Shown here piece by piece: positions 23,108 to 34,500 of a DNA stretch of 64,000 bases. The translations under genes and the position numbers were made by a program. Origin of the DNA: Sarcophilus harrisii (lineage: Eukaryota > Chordata > Mammalia > Dasyuromorphia > Dasyuridae); contig NC_045432.1 of NCBI RefSeq assembly GCF_902635505.1, positions 76,497,051 to 76,561,050 on the forward strand. The letters are read 5' to 3'. The first letter of the stretch is position 1, and the number at the start of each line of letters is the position of its first letter. Under the pieces are notes generated by a model, which saw nothing but the letters and a program-made list of their open reading frames with translations, did not search any database and was not told where the DNA came from.

Positions 23108-24949
23108 GTATGAACGTCTGGAGCGTTGGCTGTCAGCCCTGCACCTGCTCCGTGGCACACCTGTGCTCTCCTGGCTCCCGGGCCAAGGATCCATGGTGGC
23201 GTCCGCGGAGCCTCCTTCCCGCCCCGCCCCGGCCCTCGCTTGGCCCTGCTGTGCTCCCCTTGGGGGCCAGCCCCTTGAGAATCCCAGACGAGATGACAAA
23301 ACTCGGTCTTGAGTTTCCAAGGGGCAGACGGCCCGGAGCTGGGAGACCCTGGGGTCCTGGCCTCCCCCCCCCCACCCTGTCCCATTGGATAATTGAGGCA
23401 GACTCTAGTTTACAGGTACAAACCCCCCTCGGTATTCTAGTACCTTTATTGTAGGGAGGATGAAACCAGGCCCACGGGGACAGGGAGGAACAGCACAGGG
23501 GGAAGGGAGGGCCCTTGAACCCTTGATGTCAGTAGCCCCAGCTGTTAAAGAGCAATAATGTACCCATCCTGGGATGGCTATGAAGGAGACATGAAGGTGA
23601 GAGGCCCAAGTCCCTTAGAAGAAGGTGGGCTCTTTGAGAATCTGGTGGGCACACATCTGGGCCCGGCCAGCCTCCAATGAGCCCATAACCCCCGGCTTCT
23701 GCCTGCTACCCAAAGCTCCTGTGAAGCTACACTTCCTGTCCTGCTCCCCAGCCCCAGCCGAGTCACATGGGCCTCCCGTGGCCCCTGCTCCCATTCTGGG
23801 GAAGCATCTTGGGCTTCACAGAATGGCCGGCACCTAGGCTGTGGCCCTCCCACAAGCCACGTCCCTTATACCGCTCAGCCCCCCCCCCCCCCACTCTGAT
23901 CTCCTTTGCTCGGCCCATCTGGGCCGAAGCGAGTCCTAGAGTGACTACGGAAGCCAGATTCCGCTCAGTCCCTTGGCACAAAGGCCACGTGCCCAGAAGT
24001 GTGGCTCCGTCCACTGTTCCCACATGGCCCCGGGTGCTCATGCACAGAACAGGTTTGGGAAACGCCTGAATTCTGGGTTCTTTCCAGAGCTGATCTTCCG
24101 TGGCTTTCTGCTACAAGCAGAACCCCCCAGAACACAGGGCCTTCAAGCCACCAGCAGAGCCTGTGCCCAGCGGAAGGCACCCCACGTAGAAACCTGTTTT
24201 TCCTAATTAGTGCCTCAGTTGGCTCATGCTTTGGGACGTGTACCCACAAGCTGTCTTCTACATGGAGCCTAAACTCAGTGACCCCAGGGAGATACCCCAG
24301 CCCCCCCTGGGCCTGGTTTCTTGCCCAGGAGGCCACGGGGGACGGTGGGGTGGCTTCTCTGGAAAGGTGGATTGGGGGGGGCCACAGGGAGGGTGCCGAG
24401 CAGTCTCGGGACACATTCGTAAAGGTCTCTTCTTGTTCCGAGAGCTGGCCAAGAAAGCTTTTGCCATCTTGACTCAGATAAGACTTGGAACAAGATGTAC
24501 AGAAAGAGCTCCTCGTCTCCTAGGAACGGGGGCGGGCGCCTCTCTGGGGGTGGTCCAGCAACCGTGGCCTTCCCCAGGCCTAGAGTACGGGGGGGCCTGG
24601 CTCATGCTCCCTTACTTTGGGGGACCAAAAACCAGGAGGGGACCTTGAGAGCCGGGAGCCCACCCACCCTGGAGCCCACCGCCACTAATGAGACCCAAGA
24701 GTGCACACGGAGCCTCGGGCCTCGGCCTGCTGCCCTCATCTGGGCTTGAGTCACAGGAATTTTCCAGCAGCTGCCAATCAGCCCTGGCCCGGCGGGTCCC
24801 AACCCTGTGGTCCCAGAGGGCATCGGTGTTCATGGCAGAGTCTGTAGCCCCTTTCCCTGATGACGCTATAGATGTGGCCTGGAGAGGGCATTGACTTAGG
24901 GGGCAATGGCCCTCACGTGATCTTTTGGCCCAAAGCTTGGGTTTGGGAA

Positions 24950-25088
24950 GATTTAGAACTAGAAAAGACCTCAGAGGTCATTTAGTCCTACTCTCCCATT
25001 TTACAGAGGAGGAAACTGAGGCCTGAAATGGGAATCACTTGCCCAGAGTCACACAGAGCCAGGATTTGAATCCAGGTCCTCAGGTCCC
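24950..25088 (-). mobile_element. MIR-type SINE, well preserved
   Basis: Complement of the full body: 'agaaaagacctcagaggtca', 'ccattttacagaggaggaaa', 'ctgaggcctgaaatgg', 'cttgcccagagtcacacaga', 'caggatttgaatccaggtcc'. Confidence 0.9.
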
Positions 25089-25299
25089 AATCAGCTGTTC
25101 TTTCTGCCCCACGGGGCTTCTGGCTTTAAGTTCTAGGAGATGATTTTGATTCAGAGTCTGGTCCAAGAGAACAGAGGGGCAAAGTAAGCCTGGTGCCCAA
25201 GGCCACAATTGTCACTGAATCCTAGAGAAAGTTAGCCAGGGGAAACCAAGCCTCAAGTTGCATTTGTCTTCTTCCCCAGAGCTAGATGGATCAGGCCCG

Positions 25300-25400
25300 T
25301 GAGCTCGTAGATTCCGAGCTACAAGGAGCCTTGGACGTCATTTTATAGAACAAGAAACTGAGGCCCAAAGGGGTGACATTTCCTGACTTGTCCAGGGACG
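25300..25400 (-). mobile_element. MIR-type SINE fragment
   Basis: 'gagccttggacgtcatttta', 'acaagaaactgaggcccaaa' and 'ggggtgacatttcctgactt' in complement order. Confidence 0.8.
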
Positions 25401-26333
25401 TTGTCTGTGGGGCAGCTTGAGTCCGAGTGTGTCCGAGGCCGGAGGCAAGAACAGCATGAACATTTTGCTGCCATCTTGCCCTTGTTGCCTGAGGCGGGTG
25501 GTGTGGATGCGGGGGGCCGTGGGTGTGTCTGTTGGTGTTCCCTAAGTCTTTCCCTTAACTCCCAGCAGGGGGTCGGGCTGGACGGGCCGCACTAACTGGG
25601 ATTTCCCAGGCAAATCCCAGTAGGCCGTGGGGGAGGGCCTCTCCTGCCCGCTCGGGTTGCCACAATGGACTCTGACGGTGAAAATGGGGTCCCTGCCCAT
25701 GCCTGCCTTGCAAGGCGGCAGCTCAGGGACTCGGCCTCGGTGTGTGGCGGGAGAGGTCAGAGGTGAGCCTCGGAGGGGAGTGGTCGGCTCTAGCTGGGCC
25801 CACTACCTTGTTATTCTTCCTGTGATCCCCGCTCCTCAAGGAGGGAGAACCCCGGATATCCTTCCCTCCCAGGCCTTCTCCCCAGCGGTGCCGCGTCCGA
25901 CGCCGTGGCGTGCTTGGGGCCGGCTTGCTGTTTGAAGGCCACCGAGCTCGTTCTATTTTCGTTTCTGAACATGGCAGGGCTCCTTTTCCTTTTCTTTCTC
26001 TGAAAAGCAAAATAAACAATGTTTTCCCCCTTCAATCTATGCCTCTTGACATGGAGCTGACCCATGAGGCTTTGAGAAAATTCTGTAAACTAGAAAGGGA
26101 TATGGCAAGCTTTTCCTCAGACTGATTTCTCTTCCTCTTTTAAGTAGAAGTTAAAAAAAATAAAGCGGGGGGCTAGGGAGGGGAGGAACTTGTCGCCTCA
26201 TCCCAGCCAAATCGCTCAAGCCTCAACAGCAATCTGCAACCCTGCCCGTTGAAGGCCCGGGGCCGGATGCTCGGCTGGGTCCAGATGAGGGAGAGTTAAT
26301 CGGGAATGGCCGTTGGTCTGAAGTGATGAGCTG

Positions 26334-26440
26334 CCCTGCCCTGAGTTCAAATCTGGCCTCACACACTGAACACTTCCAAGCAGTGTGACCCTGGGCAAGT
26401 GACTTAACCCTAATTGCCTCAAGAAAAAAAAAAAAAAAGA
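26334..26440 (+). mobile_element. WSINE1/MAR1-type SINE with target duplication
   Basis: Begins near the B box ('cctgagttcaaatctggcct') and runs through 'agtgtgaccctgggcaagtg', 'acttaaccctaattgcctca' into a 15-base A run. It is flanked by the same 9 bases, GATGAGCTG, at 26,325-26,333 and 26,441-26,449. This supports a 5'-truncated L1-driven insertion and sets the ends. Confidence 0.9.
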
Positions 26441-27179
26441 GATGAGCTGGGAGTTGACCCTGAGAGCTGCCTCCCCAGCTCGCCCCAGCCCTCCCTTCCC
26501 ATGACTATAGGATGGAGAATCCTTAGGGTTGGGGGGCCACACACCCGGGGCAGAATCTAACAGTACCCATCTTCCCATTAGGGCTGATTCAAAGCCGCCC
26601 CCAAGCTGGGACCCAAGCCCTGGAATATATAGGCCGCAGTGGGCCACCATTTTGCCCCGGGCCGTGGTCGCCGGTAGCTGCCAAGTTCTCCTAAATCTTT
26701 TCTTCTTTTTTGCCTGTTGGCAGCAGTGCTGGGAAAGCGGGTTCCGTTAGTCGGCGGGCTTTGTGATTGGGCGCGCTGCTTTTAGGCGCGTCACTGTTTG
26801 GGTTGTGCTTTGAAAATGTGGGCCACCTGGCTCAGCCCCCGGACTCCTCTGCCCTTGGTTTCCACTTCCAGCTTTTTCTGGGAGCGACGCGAGTCGCCCA
26901 CTGAAGCCGGGCCTGGGGAATTGTCGGCCACGTGCTTCGTGTGCGTCTCACCCGAGACTCTCCCGTGCTCTCGCTGCTGGGGAGACGTGGCTTTGGAGGT
27001 GGCCGGATGGGACCGAGGTAGAGCCAGGCCACACTGAGATAGAGGAAGGGTCCGTTTGCAGGATGTGGCCTGGCCGGGTGGCAGTCTGGACAGGAGGGGG
27101 AGGCGCCCTGAGTGGTTAAGACAAATCCCACAGGGTAGTGTGTCCATTAGGGAGCCCGGGTATGCCTTCTCTAACCATT

Positions 27180-27290
27180 GGCATCAAGTCTGGGTCTAAG
27201 CCAGGCTATATATTAGCTGAATAATTTGGGGCAAGCCCTTTCCTGAGTCTCAGTTTTCTCATCTGCCAAGTGGCAGGTTGCCATTGACTT
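27180..27290 (+). mobile_element. MIR-type SINE fragment
   Basis: 'gctgaataatttggggcaag', 'ccctttcctgagtctcagtt' and 'ttctcatctgccaagtggca' follow MIR order. Confidence 0.75.
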
Positions 27291-28517
27291 CCCCAAGCAG
27301 AGAGCCCCTTCAAAGCATAAGGTGATGGCCCTGGGACCCAACTTAGTGCTCAGCGGAGGCCGGCTCCATCGGTTGAGGAGGGAACACACTGCCCAGCATC
27401 ATCCCTGCCCTCTGAAGGCCTTAATGACCTGCTGACGGGCTGCTCCCGCTGTGCCCCCAGGTATCATTGGAGGTGCCCGCTGCTGCGGGCATGACCTGCC
27501 CCTTCCCAGCTCCTAGAGGCCCAGACATAACAAGCTCGGGTCCCGCACCTCAGGGCACACACGAGCGTTCAGACCCGGCTGTTGGACTCTGACGTCCCTT
27601 TCTGCTCCAGTGGAGGCAATCCGTAACTCATTAAAAGTCTGCATTATGGGAGGAAGCGGGAGCTGGACACCCAAAGGGCTGCTTTGGGTGCCTGCTGGCC
27701 CATAGTTAAACGGAATGGGTTGTTTTTCCCCCTCCTTCCTTTTCTGATCATTTCAGAGTGGCCAGTGGTTGGACGCCCAGCAGGATCAGATCAGCCTTAC
27801 CCAACCGCAAAGGCCTTTGGGTAAGGGAGACAGACCAAGTGGCAGGAAGACCAGGCTGTTGGTCAGTGTTTGAACAAAAAGCCTCTTCCTTCTCCAAGGT
27901 TTCCCAAAGGAGAGCAGAAATAGGTAAGGACAACTTCCCTTTCCTTGGGGGGGGGGTGACAGAGGCAAATAATGGGGAGCAGCTGTAGCTCGGCCTCTGG
28001 GTTCCTTCACGTTCTTCGCCATTTGTTTTGTCTGGGGCGGCAGGGGAGAGAGTCCCAGCACTCTTTGGGGTTTTACTCAGAGGGCTCCGTCTGCATGTTG
28101 AAGTGCTCAGGACTTACGAAAGGCCTGACACAGCAGTTACCAGCTGGGGGCTTCTGGGATGGGATGGAGTTGGCACGGAGTGGGGAGGAGTGGGGGTCAC
28201 CACCAGGGGGGAAGAGGTCCAGGAATGGGAATGACAGTTACTCCCGGAGGGGCCTGTGGCCTGGGGTAGGCTCCAGGGAGGGCAGCCAGGGGTGCGAAGT
28301 GGCTGGGGGACTAGGGGGCAAGGCAGCCTTTGTGCCCCCCCAGGTTCTGCCTGCACTCCCACGGTGACCCGGAGGCAAGGGGCTTGTGTTTGCAGAGCCA
28401 GGGGCGGGGGAGATTTGAAAGGCTGTGGTTAGAGATAAAGGGCTGGGGGCCCAAGTACCTGACCCCTGGCACCTTGGTCTTTAACATGAGTGTGAAAGGT
28501 TCTTTGACTATCTAAGG

Positions 28518-28707
28518 CAGGGGCCTCAAACTTTTGAACTAGGGGGCCAGGTCACTGTCCCTCAGACTGTCGGAGGCCGGACTAGAGGAAAAACAAAAAC
28601 TTTGTTTTGGGGGCCTTTAAAAAAAGAAACTTCCTAGCCCTGGGGGAGGGGGATAAACGTCCTCAGCTGCTGCATCTGGCCCAAGGGCCGTACTTGGAGG
28701 ACCCCTG
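28518..28707 (+). mobile_element. Non-autonomous hAT DNA transposon (MITE), complete
   Basis: A 190-base element with inverted ends: 'caggggcctcaaact' on the left, and on the right the complement reads 'caggggtcctccaag'. It is flanked by an 8-base target duplication, ATCTAAGG at 28,510-28,517 and ATCTGAGG at 28,708-28,715 (7 of 8 match). An 8-bp duplication and CAGGGG ends are hAT hallmarks. The interior ('ccctcagactgtcggaggcc', 'aaaacaaaaactttgttttg', 'ctgctgcatctggcccaagg') resembles Charlie-like elements that I recall from opossum and bats. It is too short to encode a transposase. The strand is arbitrary. Confidence 0.88.
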
Positions 28708-29160
28708 ATCTGAGGAAAAGGCGTAAGGAAGGGAGCTGGCAGAGTGAGACCCCTGTGAGGGGGACCGGCCAATGGCCTCTTCTGGTGGAGAGCAGGAGTG
28801 GGCGAGGGTTCCGATGCCGGGCCCCCGAGCCTCCACTACCGCAATGCCGGGGCTGGCCAACTCTTGAGGCCGTGGCCTCCACCTCTGGCCCGACGGCTCA
28901 AGAAACACTGACGATGCATGTGAGGCCCCGAACCAGCCCTGGAATCGGCTCCATCTCCAAACTCCAACACACTTGAAAACTAATGTCTGCACCATGGGTA
29001 TGGTCAGCTCACCGCCCAGGGCAGCCTGGGAGCTCCTGCCTTTAGCGGCCAGCACCGCCGGGCAGAACTTACTAAAGACAAGCCTCCCAAAGCGTAGCCT
29101 TGAGCAGGCTACTCATTAGGGCCTGAGCCTCAGCTTTTTCACTGAACCATCCACCCCTTT

Positions 29161-30590
29161 TTCCTGATTTGGGGGGGAAAAATTTTTGGGGGTTTAAAAC
29201 CCCCGGGAAGGGGGGTAAACCCGGGGGCCCCCCCGGGTGGCCAGGGGGCAGGGGGGCTGGGGAAGGGGCGGGAAAGGGCCCACCCCAAACCCCCCGGGGA
29301 AAAGGGGTTTGGGCCGGGGGGGGGCCCCGGGCCCCCGGGAGGGGGGGCCCTGCCCCCCTTTTTGGGAAAGCCCCCGGGGCCCAAATAAAAAGCCCAAACC
29401 CTCCTAATTTGGGGGGGGCCCCGCCCGGGGCCTCTCCTTTTTCCCCCCCCCCTTTCCCCCCCTCCCCCCCTTTTTCCCCCCCCCCCCTTTCCTTTCCCCC
29501 TCTTTTTTTCCCCCTTTTTCCCTTTTCCCTCCCCCCCCCTCCCTTCCTTTTCCCCCCCCCTTCCTTTTTCCCCCCCCCTCCCCTTTCCCCTCCCTTTCCC
29601 CCCCCCTTTCTCCCCTCCTCCCCCCTCCCCTTCCCCTTTTCTTTCCCTTTCCTCCTTTCCCCTCCCTCCCCCCCTCCCTCCTCCTTTTTCCCCTTTTCCC
29701 CCCTTTCTCTCCTTTTCCCCCTTCCCCCCCTTTTCCCCCTCCCCCCCCCTCCCCTTTTCTTTCCCCCTCCCTCCTCCCCTTTCCCTTCCCCTTCCCCCCT
29801 CCTTTCCCCTTTCCCCCTTTCCCCCTCTCTTTTCTTCCCCTTCCCCTCCTTCCCTCCTTTCCCCTCCCTTTCCTCCTCCTCCTTCCCCTTTTTTCCTTTT
29901 CCCTCCCTTCCCTTTTTCTCTTCCCTTCCCCTCCCTTCCCTTTCCCCCTCCCCTCCTCCCCTTTTCTCTCCCCCTTCCCCTCCCCCTTCCCTTTCCCCCT
30001 CTTCCCCCTTTCCTTTCCCCTCCCCTTTTTCCCCTCCCTCCTTTTTCTTTCCCCTCCCTTCCCTTCCCTCCTCCCTTTTCCCCTCCCCTTCCTCCCTCCC
30101 TCCTTTCCCCCCCCTTTTTCCCCCCTTTTCTCCTCCTTCCCCTTCCCCTTCCCTCCCCCTCTCTCCCCTCTTCCCCTTTTTTCCCCCCCTTTTTTCCCCC
30201 TCCTCTTTTTTTTTCCCCTCCCCTCCTCCCTTTTCCCTCCTTCCCCCTTTTTCCTCTCCCCCTCCCCTCCTCCCTTTTTCCTTTCCCCCTTCTTCTCTCC
30301 CCTCCCCCTTCCCTCCCCCCCCTCCCCTTTCCCCTCCTCCCTCTTTCCCCTTTCCTCCCTTCCCTTCTTTCCTTTCTCTCCTCCTTCCTCCCTTCTTTTC
30401 CTTTCTCCTCCTTTCCCCCCCCTCCTTTCCCTCCCTTTCCTTTTCTTTCTTCCTCCCTCCTCCCCTTTTTTCCCCCCCTCCTTCCTTTTTCCCTCCCCCC
30501 TCTTTTTCCCCTTTTCCCTTTTCTTTTTCTCCCCCTCCCCCTTTTCCCTTGGGTTTTTTTAAACCCCGGCCCCTTTTAACCTTAAAGGTC
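29161..30590. repeat. Homopolymer-dominated block with a 1,120-base pyrimidine-only core
   Basis: From 29,431 to 30,550 I find no A or G. The flanks (29,165-29,430 and 30,551-30,590) are chains of G, A, T and C runs such as 'ggggaaaaatttttggggg' and 'ggtttttttaaaccccgg'. Runs of length one are far rarer than in a random or typical polypyrimidine sequence, and many runs are four to ten long. This looks like a failed consensus (low-quality gap fill) more than a natural repeat. It ends about 700 bases before the readable part of the large AMOT coding exon. Confidence 0.8.
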
Positions 30591-31272
30591 CATGGCTTTG
30601 CTGTGTTGTGGGGAAGGCCCGGGGGTGCCGGGTTGGGGGCCTAAACCCCAGGGCCCTTCTGGTCACTAGGCCCGGGCGGCAGGCAGCGGTCAGCTGGGTG
30701 CCAGTGGGTGGGTGGGGGCCCGCTGGGCCCCTCCAGGGGCCCCCCGGTTCAGACTTTGCCTGTGTCCCCATTATAGGTCAAGGGCAGCCCAAGCAGCCAC
30801 GTTCGCTCTCAGCCCACAAGGCCCCGACTTTGGGATGATAAACCCCCGGCCCCCAGGGCTGGCCCGCAGGGAAAGCTTTCCTGGCACCCAGCAGAACTTA
30901 ACCCTCCCCCCAGCAAGCCGGGGGCCCGCCACCCCCTGGCGGGGGGAACCGTCTGGGGAGGGTGCGAAGAAACCAAGCTCCCCTCAGGGAAGCCACCACC
31001 CCAGATCCCCGGGGCACCAGCCGCCCGTGCCGCCTCTCACCCCCAGCAAATGGGGGCCGGAGGGGCCGGGTCCAAAGTCCCGCAGGGAAGGTCCCCCCGG
31101 AGAAAGCGAAGACCCCCACCCGAGGGCCAGGTCCTGAGCGGGGCCGCCGAGGGGGCCCCGCCCTGGTGGGGGGGGCTGGGCCCCACCAAGGCCCCGGGGG
31201 GGTGGGGAAACCCCACGCCCCCCGGCGGAGAGCTTCCGGCCACCCTCCCCGCCCCGGGCAGCTGGGCCCCGA
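30591..31272 (+). other. AMOT: Damaged 5' part of the large AMOT coding exon (inferred)
   Basis: In human AMOT the long-isoform start Met lies about 205 codons before the Asn read here at 31,273, so it should fall near 30,660. No frame in this stretch encodes AMOT continuously. Loose nucleotide resemblances occur at plausible places, with extra bases in runs: 30,947-30,965 resembles the codons for LPTYEEAK, 31,120-31,140 those for GHVRSLSE, and 31,185-31,225 those for LATSGVK. G and C runs are inflated throughout. The simplest reading is homopolymer error in the consensus over a real exon. True decay is unlikely, because everything downstream is intact. Confidence 0.45.
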
Positions 31273-31529
31273 AACCTCTACAAAAACCCTGCCGGTTCCG
31301 GTGACTATTACAAGAACCCAGGACCAGCACCGGCTCAGCCCAGCATGAAGGCCATGGAGCACCGGGGTCCCCCTCCCGACTATCCGTTCAAGGGTGTGCC
31401 CAACCCGTCTCTGGTCTGCAAGCCTCAAGAGGCCGGGCACTTCTTCGGTGAACATCGTCTGAGCCAGCCCGGGAGAATGGAGGGGCCTATGATGAGGTAC
31501 CAGCATCCCCCTGAGTATGGAGCAAGCAG
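31273..31529 (+). CDS. AMOT: AMOT large coding exon, readable 3' part
   Basis: Encodes about 85 residues unique to the long (p130) isoform, starting NLYKNP. Two WW-domain ligands are intact: PPDY at 31,372-31,383 and PPEY at 31,507-31,518. They are 45 codons apart, the same distance as the two PPEY motifs of human AMOT (239 and 284). These motifs recruit YAP, NEDD4-family ligases and related WW proteins in the cytoplasm and at junctions. Also readable are [38 protein letters not shown] and [12 protein letters not shown]. The exon ends 'agcag|gtgagc' at 31,529 in phase 2, and the split Arg codon is completed by the A at 37,123. The frame upstream is lost in damaged sequence, so 31,273 is the limit of confident reading and not an exon start. 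Confidence 0.93.
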
Positions 31530-34500
31530 GTGAGCAGTGTCTCCGCCCTGCGCAACTCTGCCTGTCCATACTGTAGCTTTGGAATTTTCCTTTAGCATGG
31601 GGGCACTTGGCTAGGTGGGATGGGGAAGAAGCTTGGTGCGGGGGGGTGGCTCAATAAAGTGGCTGTCTTCTCGTCCATCCTTGAAGTCGGGAAGACCCGG
31701 TGCGATGCTTGCTAACGACACGCGTTGGTCTCTCGTTGCTCCCATTCTCTGCAACCAGAGCAAATACGGCTTTGGGTTTGAAGGCTCAGTACGCAAGCGA
31801 CCTAGAAGTATCGGAACGTTACTCTCGGTAGTGCAGTAGAGCAAGCACTGGGATCCTCTTGGGAAACGGGGGCTCTATTCCTGTGCGTCAGCTCTCTGGA
31901 GCTGAGGTCCTTCTGCCCTAAAACTCAAAGCTGTGGCTTAAGGTCTCCGTAAGGACCTTTCTAGACCAAATCCCACGAGCCTCGAGCTTCACTACTTGTC
32001 CCCTGTTTCTCTTCTTACTGGGTCAGTCAGCAGGCAAAGAGCCTTTCGTCCCCAAGTCGCTTAGGGACCTCTGGAGAAGGCCTCTGCTCCTTTAGGGGCC
32101 CAGTCGTAGGGTGAAGGTAAACCATCAGTTCTGGGAGTTCCTTCATTCCCATGCAGTCTCTTCTGCACGAGTTTCAAAAGTCAAATCCCTCTCGAGCCAC
32201 CATCTTGATAACCGGCTCAGAATGGGAAATGGGTTACTACACGGTCTGGCTTAAATGAAGGGCCTGAGCCCAGGTCCTCCCTGCTCCGTCAGCTGAAGCG
32301 GGAGGAGAGGTGGGAGCTGGAACTAAGGCTGGCTTCCTCAGACCCGGCCGGCATCTGGTTAGCTCGGGGGCTGCCGGGGAGGGGGGGGGGCAGTTAGGGA
32401 AAGAGAATCTCAGTGTCTTGGGCCGGGGGCCAGGGCCGGGGAGGTGGGGTCTGGAAGTAGCCCACCCGCCTTCCTGGGAGAGCTACTTTCAGAACTCATT
32501 CTCCGGTATTGTTCAATGGCATTTACAGCTTGAATCTGGAAGGGGGAACGGCCTTTTGATCTGCCTAAATAAATGATAAAAGGCCCCGAGAGGGAACATT
32601 TCCCCCCTTTCCATTACTGATTAAACCAGCGGGGAAATGTAACTGCCGAAACTCTGGCCCAATAACTTGTCATTGTCTCTTCCCCCCTCAGCTATCTGCT
32701 GATCTCTCCGTCCCGGAAAAAGCCAATCCGGGAAAATCGGCCTTTTGGCAGGATTTCTTTCCGTGGGTATGCCTGGCGTGGCCCTGTGTGCTGCTGGCTG
32801 GGGTTCCATTTCTGGGACTTGGGGCTGTGTGGAGATGAGAACCGGGACCCTTTTGGGTGGGGGGAGAACGCTTCGGCTCTGTTCCGGGGAGGGGGGGGGC
32901 GCTCCGAGCGTGTGGGAAGCGCTTGTCGGAGGGGTCCGGAGAGACGGGCGATGCTCGAGGAGGCCGTGGCGGGCTGTCTCGTGGCCAGCTCCCGTCTCCC
33001 GGAGCTCGGTTAGCTCTGTGAGGAAGCCCACCAATTAGAAGGGGAAATTTGGTCCTTAATCCGCAAATGACAGAGCTGGATGTCGAGTAACTGTGTAGCA
33101 AATTGCTGCTAAATCCTCCTCTGCTAGGGAGGCTCTGGGAAGGCCTGGAGATTAACTGGGGAGCTGGAGAGAAAAAAGAATCCTTTTATTTCCCTCCTCC
33201 TCCCCTCCTCCACCCCCCCCCAAAAAGAAAAGAACAGAAAAGAAAGGGGAAGAATCAGAATGGGAGAATTTTCGAGTTGGAAAGCGGCTTGCTGGTAATT
33301 TAGTCCAAGCTCTGCTGTCGAGTCGCCCTATGAGACAGGAGGGAGCAAAAGAAAGGCCCCACTTGGGAGCCTTAGTCAGCGCCATAACCCTGCAGATGGG
33401 AACCCGGGAAAGAACGCCGCCGGAACAGCTCCAAACCTTTGTCCGCCTCTACCCGGACGCTTTCTGCACACTAGGGTTATCCATTGATTGAATGCTTTGT
33501 TAAGCAAAGAAAAGAAGAAAACCTTTTGAAAAAAAAAAAAGATTATTTTTGTTTATAAAGAAAGCGGCCACCTCCTTTCAATTGTTGAACTCTTGCCCAG
33601 GTCTGAGGTTTCTTTCAATCATTGTTCGGTGGAATTTAAGAGTGACCTTACAGTGCAGCTTGGGCGAGAGGAGGCCCGGCCCTCTCCGATTCCCCGCCGG
33701 AGAGGCCGGGAAAGAAAGGCCCGGGGCTCCCGCCGCGAGGGCCGCTCAGCTTCCAGGCCCGTGGCTTCGCCCGGTGCCAGGGGCCGCCCTCCTGGACCCA
33801 GAGGGATGGGAGCGGGGGGAGGCACCGAGGAAGGCCGGGTGGGCTCCAGGCTGGGCACCCGGGGTACCTGGATCGAGCCGTCCGGCGGCAGGCCGGGGGA
33901 CCGGTGAGGTCGGGGTGGGATCATGTGATGCTTTTGTCTGTGCCCGCTTGGCTCGCATGGTTAGCGTTGCAAAGGGGCAGCGAGTCAGCCCTGCCGGCTT
34001 CCGGGAGGTGCCTGGGGAGCTTCCCTAGGGGGGCCGCCCGATGGGGGAGAGGAGAGAGGGGACTTCAGGTCTCGCTCTGGCCACAGAGCCGGCTAAGGCC
34101 GGCCAGCTTTGCCTGTCTGGGTGGCTGCTGGGATCCAGATGGGATCTGGCAAGGAACTCCCTTCCCCTTCACAATAGCCAATGAGGGGAGGGCTGTGTTA
34201 TAGCACCCTTCCCTTCTGTCTACAGCCCGAGAAACTGAGGCGCGGCTGTCTCCTTTCCCTTTGCCCCCAGAAGAGCCCCGACTCCTTGGCCAGGATTGGC
34301 CAGCCCGTGCAGTCTGGCTGCGGGGGCCAGGGGCCGGCACAGGGGGAGGTGGGAGGCCCAGGCCCCAGAAAGCCAGAAGAGCTTGTTCAGCGAGGGCCTG
34401 ATTGGGCCCAGGAGAGCCCGAGGGAAGCCTGCTTCTGCTCTCCGACTACAGGCCTGAAAGAGAACACCCCCTTAGTACGGGAGCCCCCCCCCCCCCACCA

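Larger units (their letters stand above)
19383..29160 (+). other. AMOT: AMOT intron 2
   Basis: About 9.8 kb between the second leader exon and the disturbed block at 29.16 kb. It holds old SINEs (20.2-21.4, 24.95, 25.3, 26.3 and 27.2 kb), a hAT element (28.5 kb) and C/G homopolymers. I see no AMOT-like coding sequence. A possible 31-base microexon at 23,077 is listed separately. The true 3' end of the intron is hidden in the disturbed block. Confidence 0.55.

Noticed and set aside
29169-30644. A 491-codon plus-strand open frame
   Set aside because: It is long only because a C/T-only sequence contains no stop codon; the product is Pro, Ser, Phe and Leu runs and the DNA itself is suspect.
30712-31137. 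A 142-codon plus-strand open frame as a separate gene before the AMOT exon
   Set aside because: It overlaps the inferred damaged AMOT exon, has no domain, and ends where the frame of the real exon is lost.
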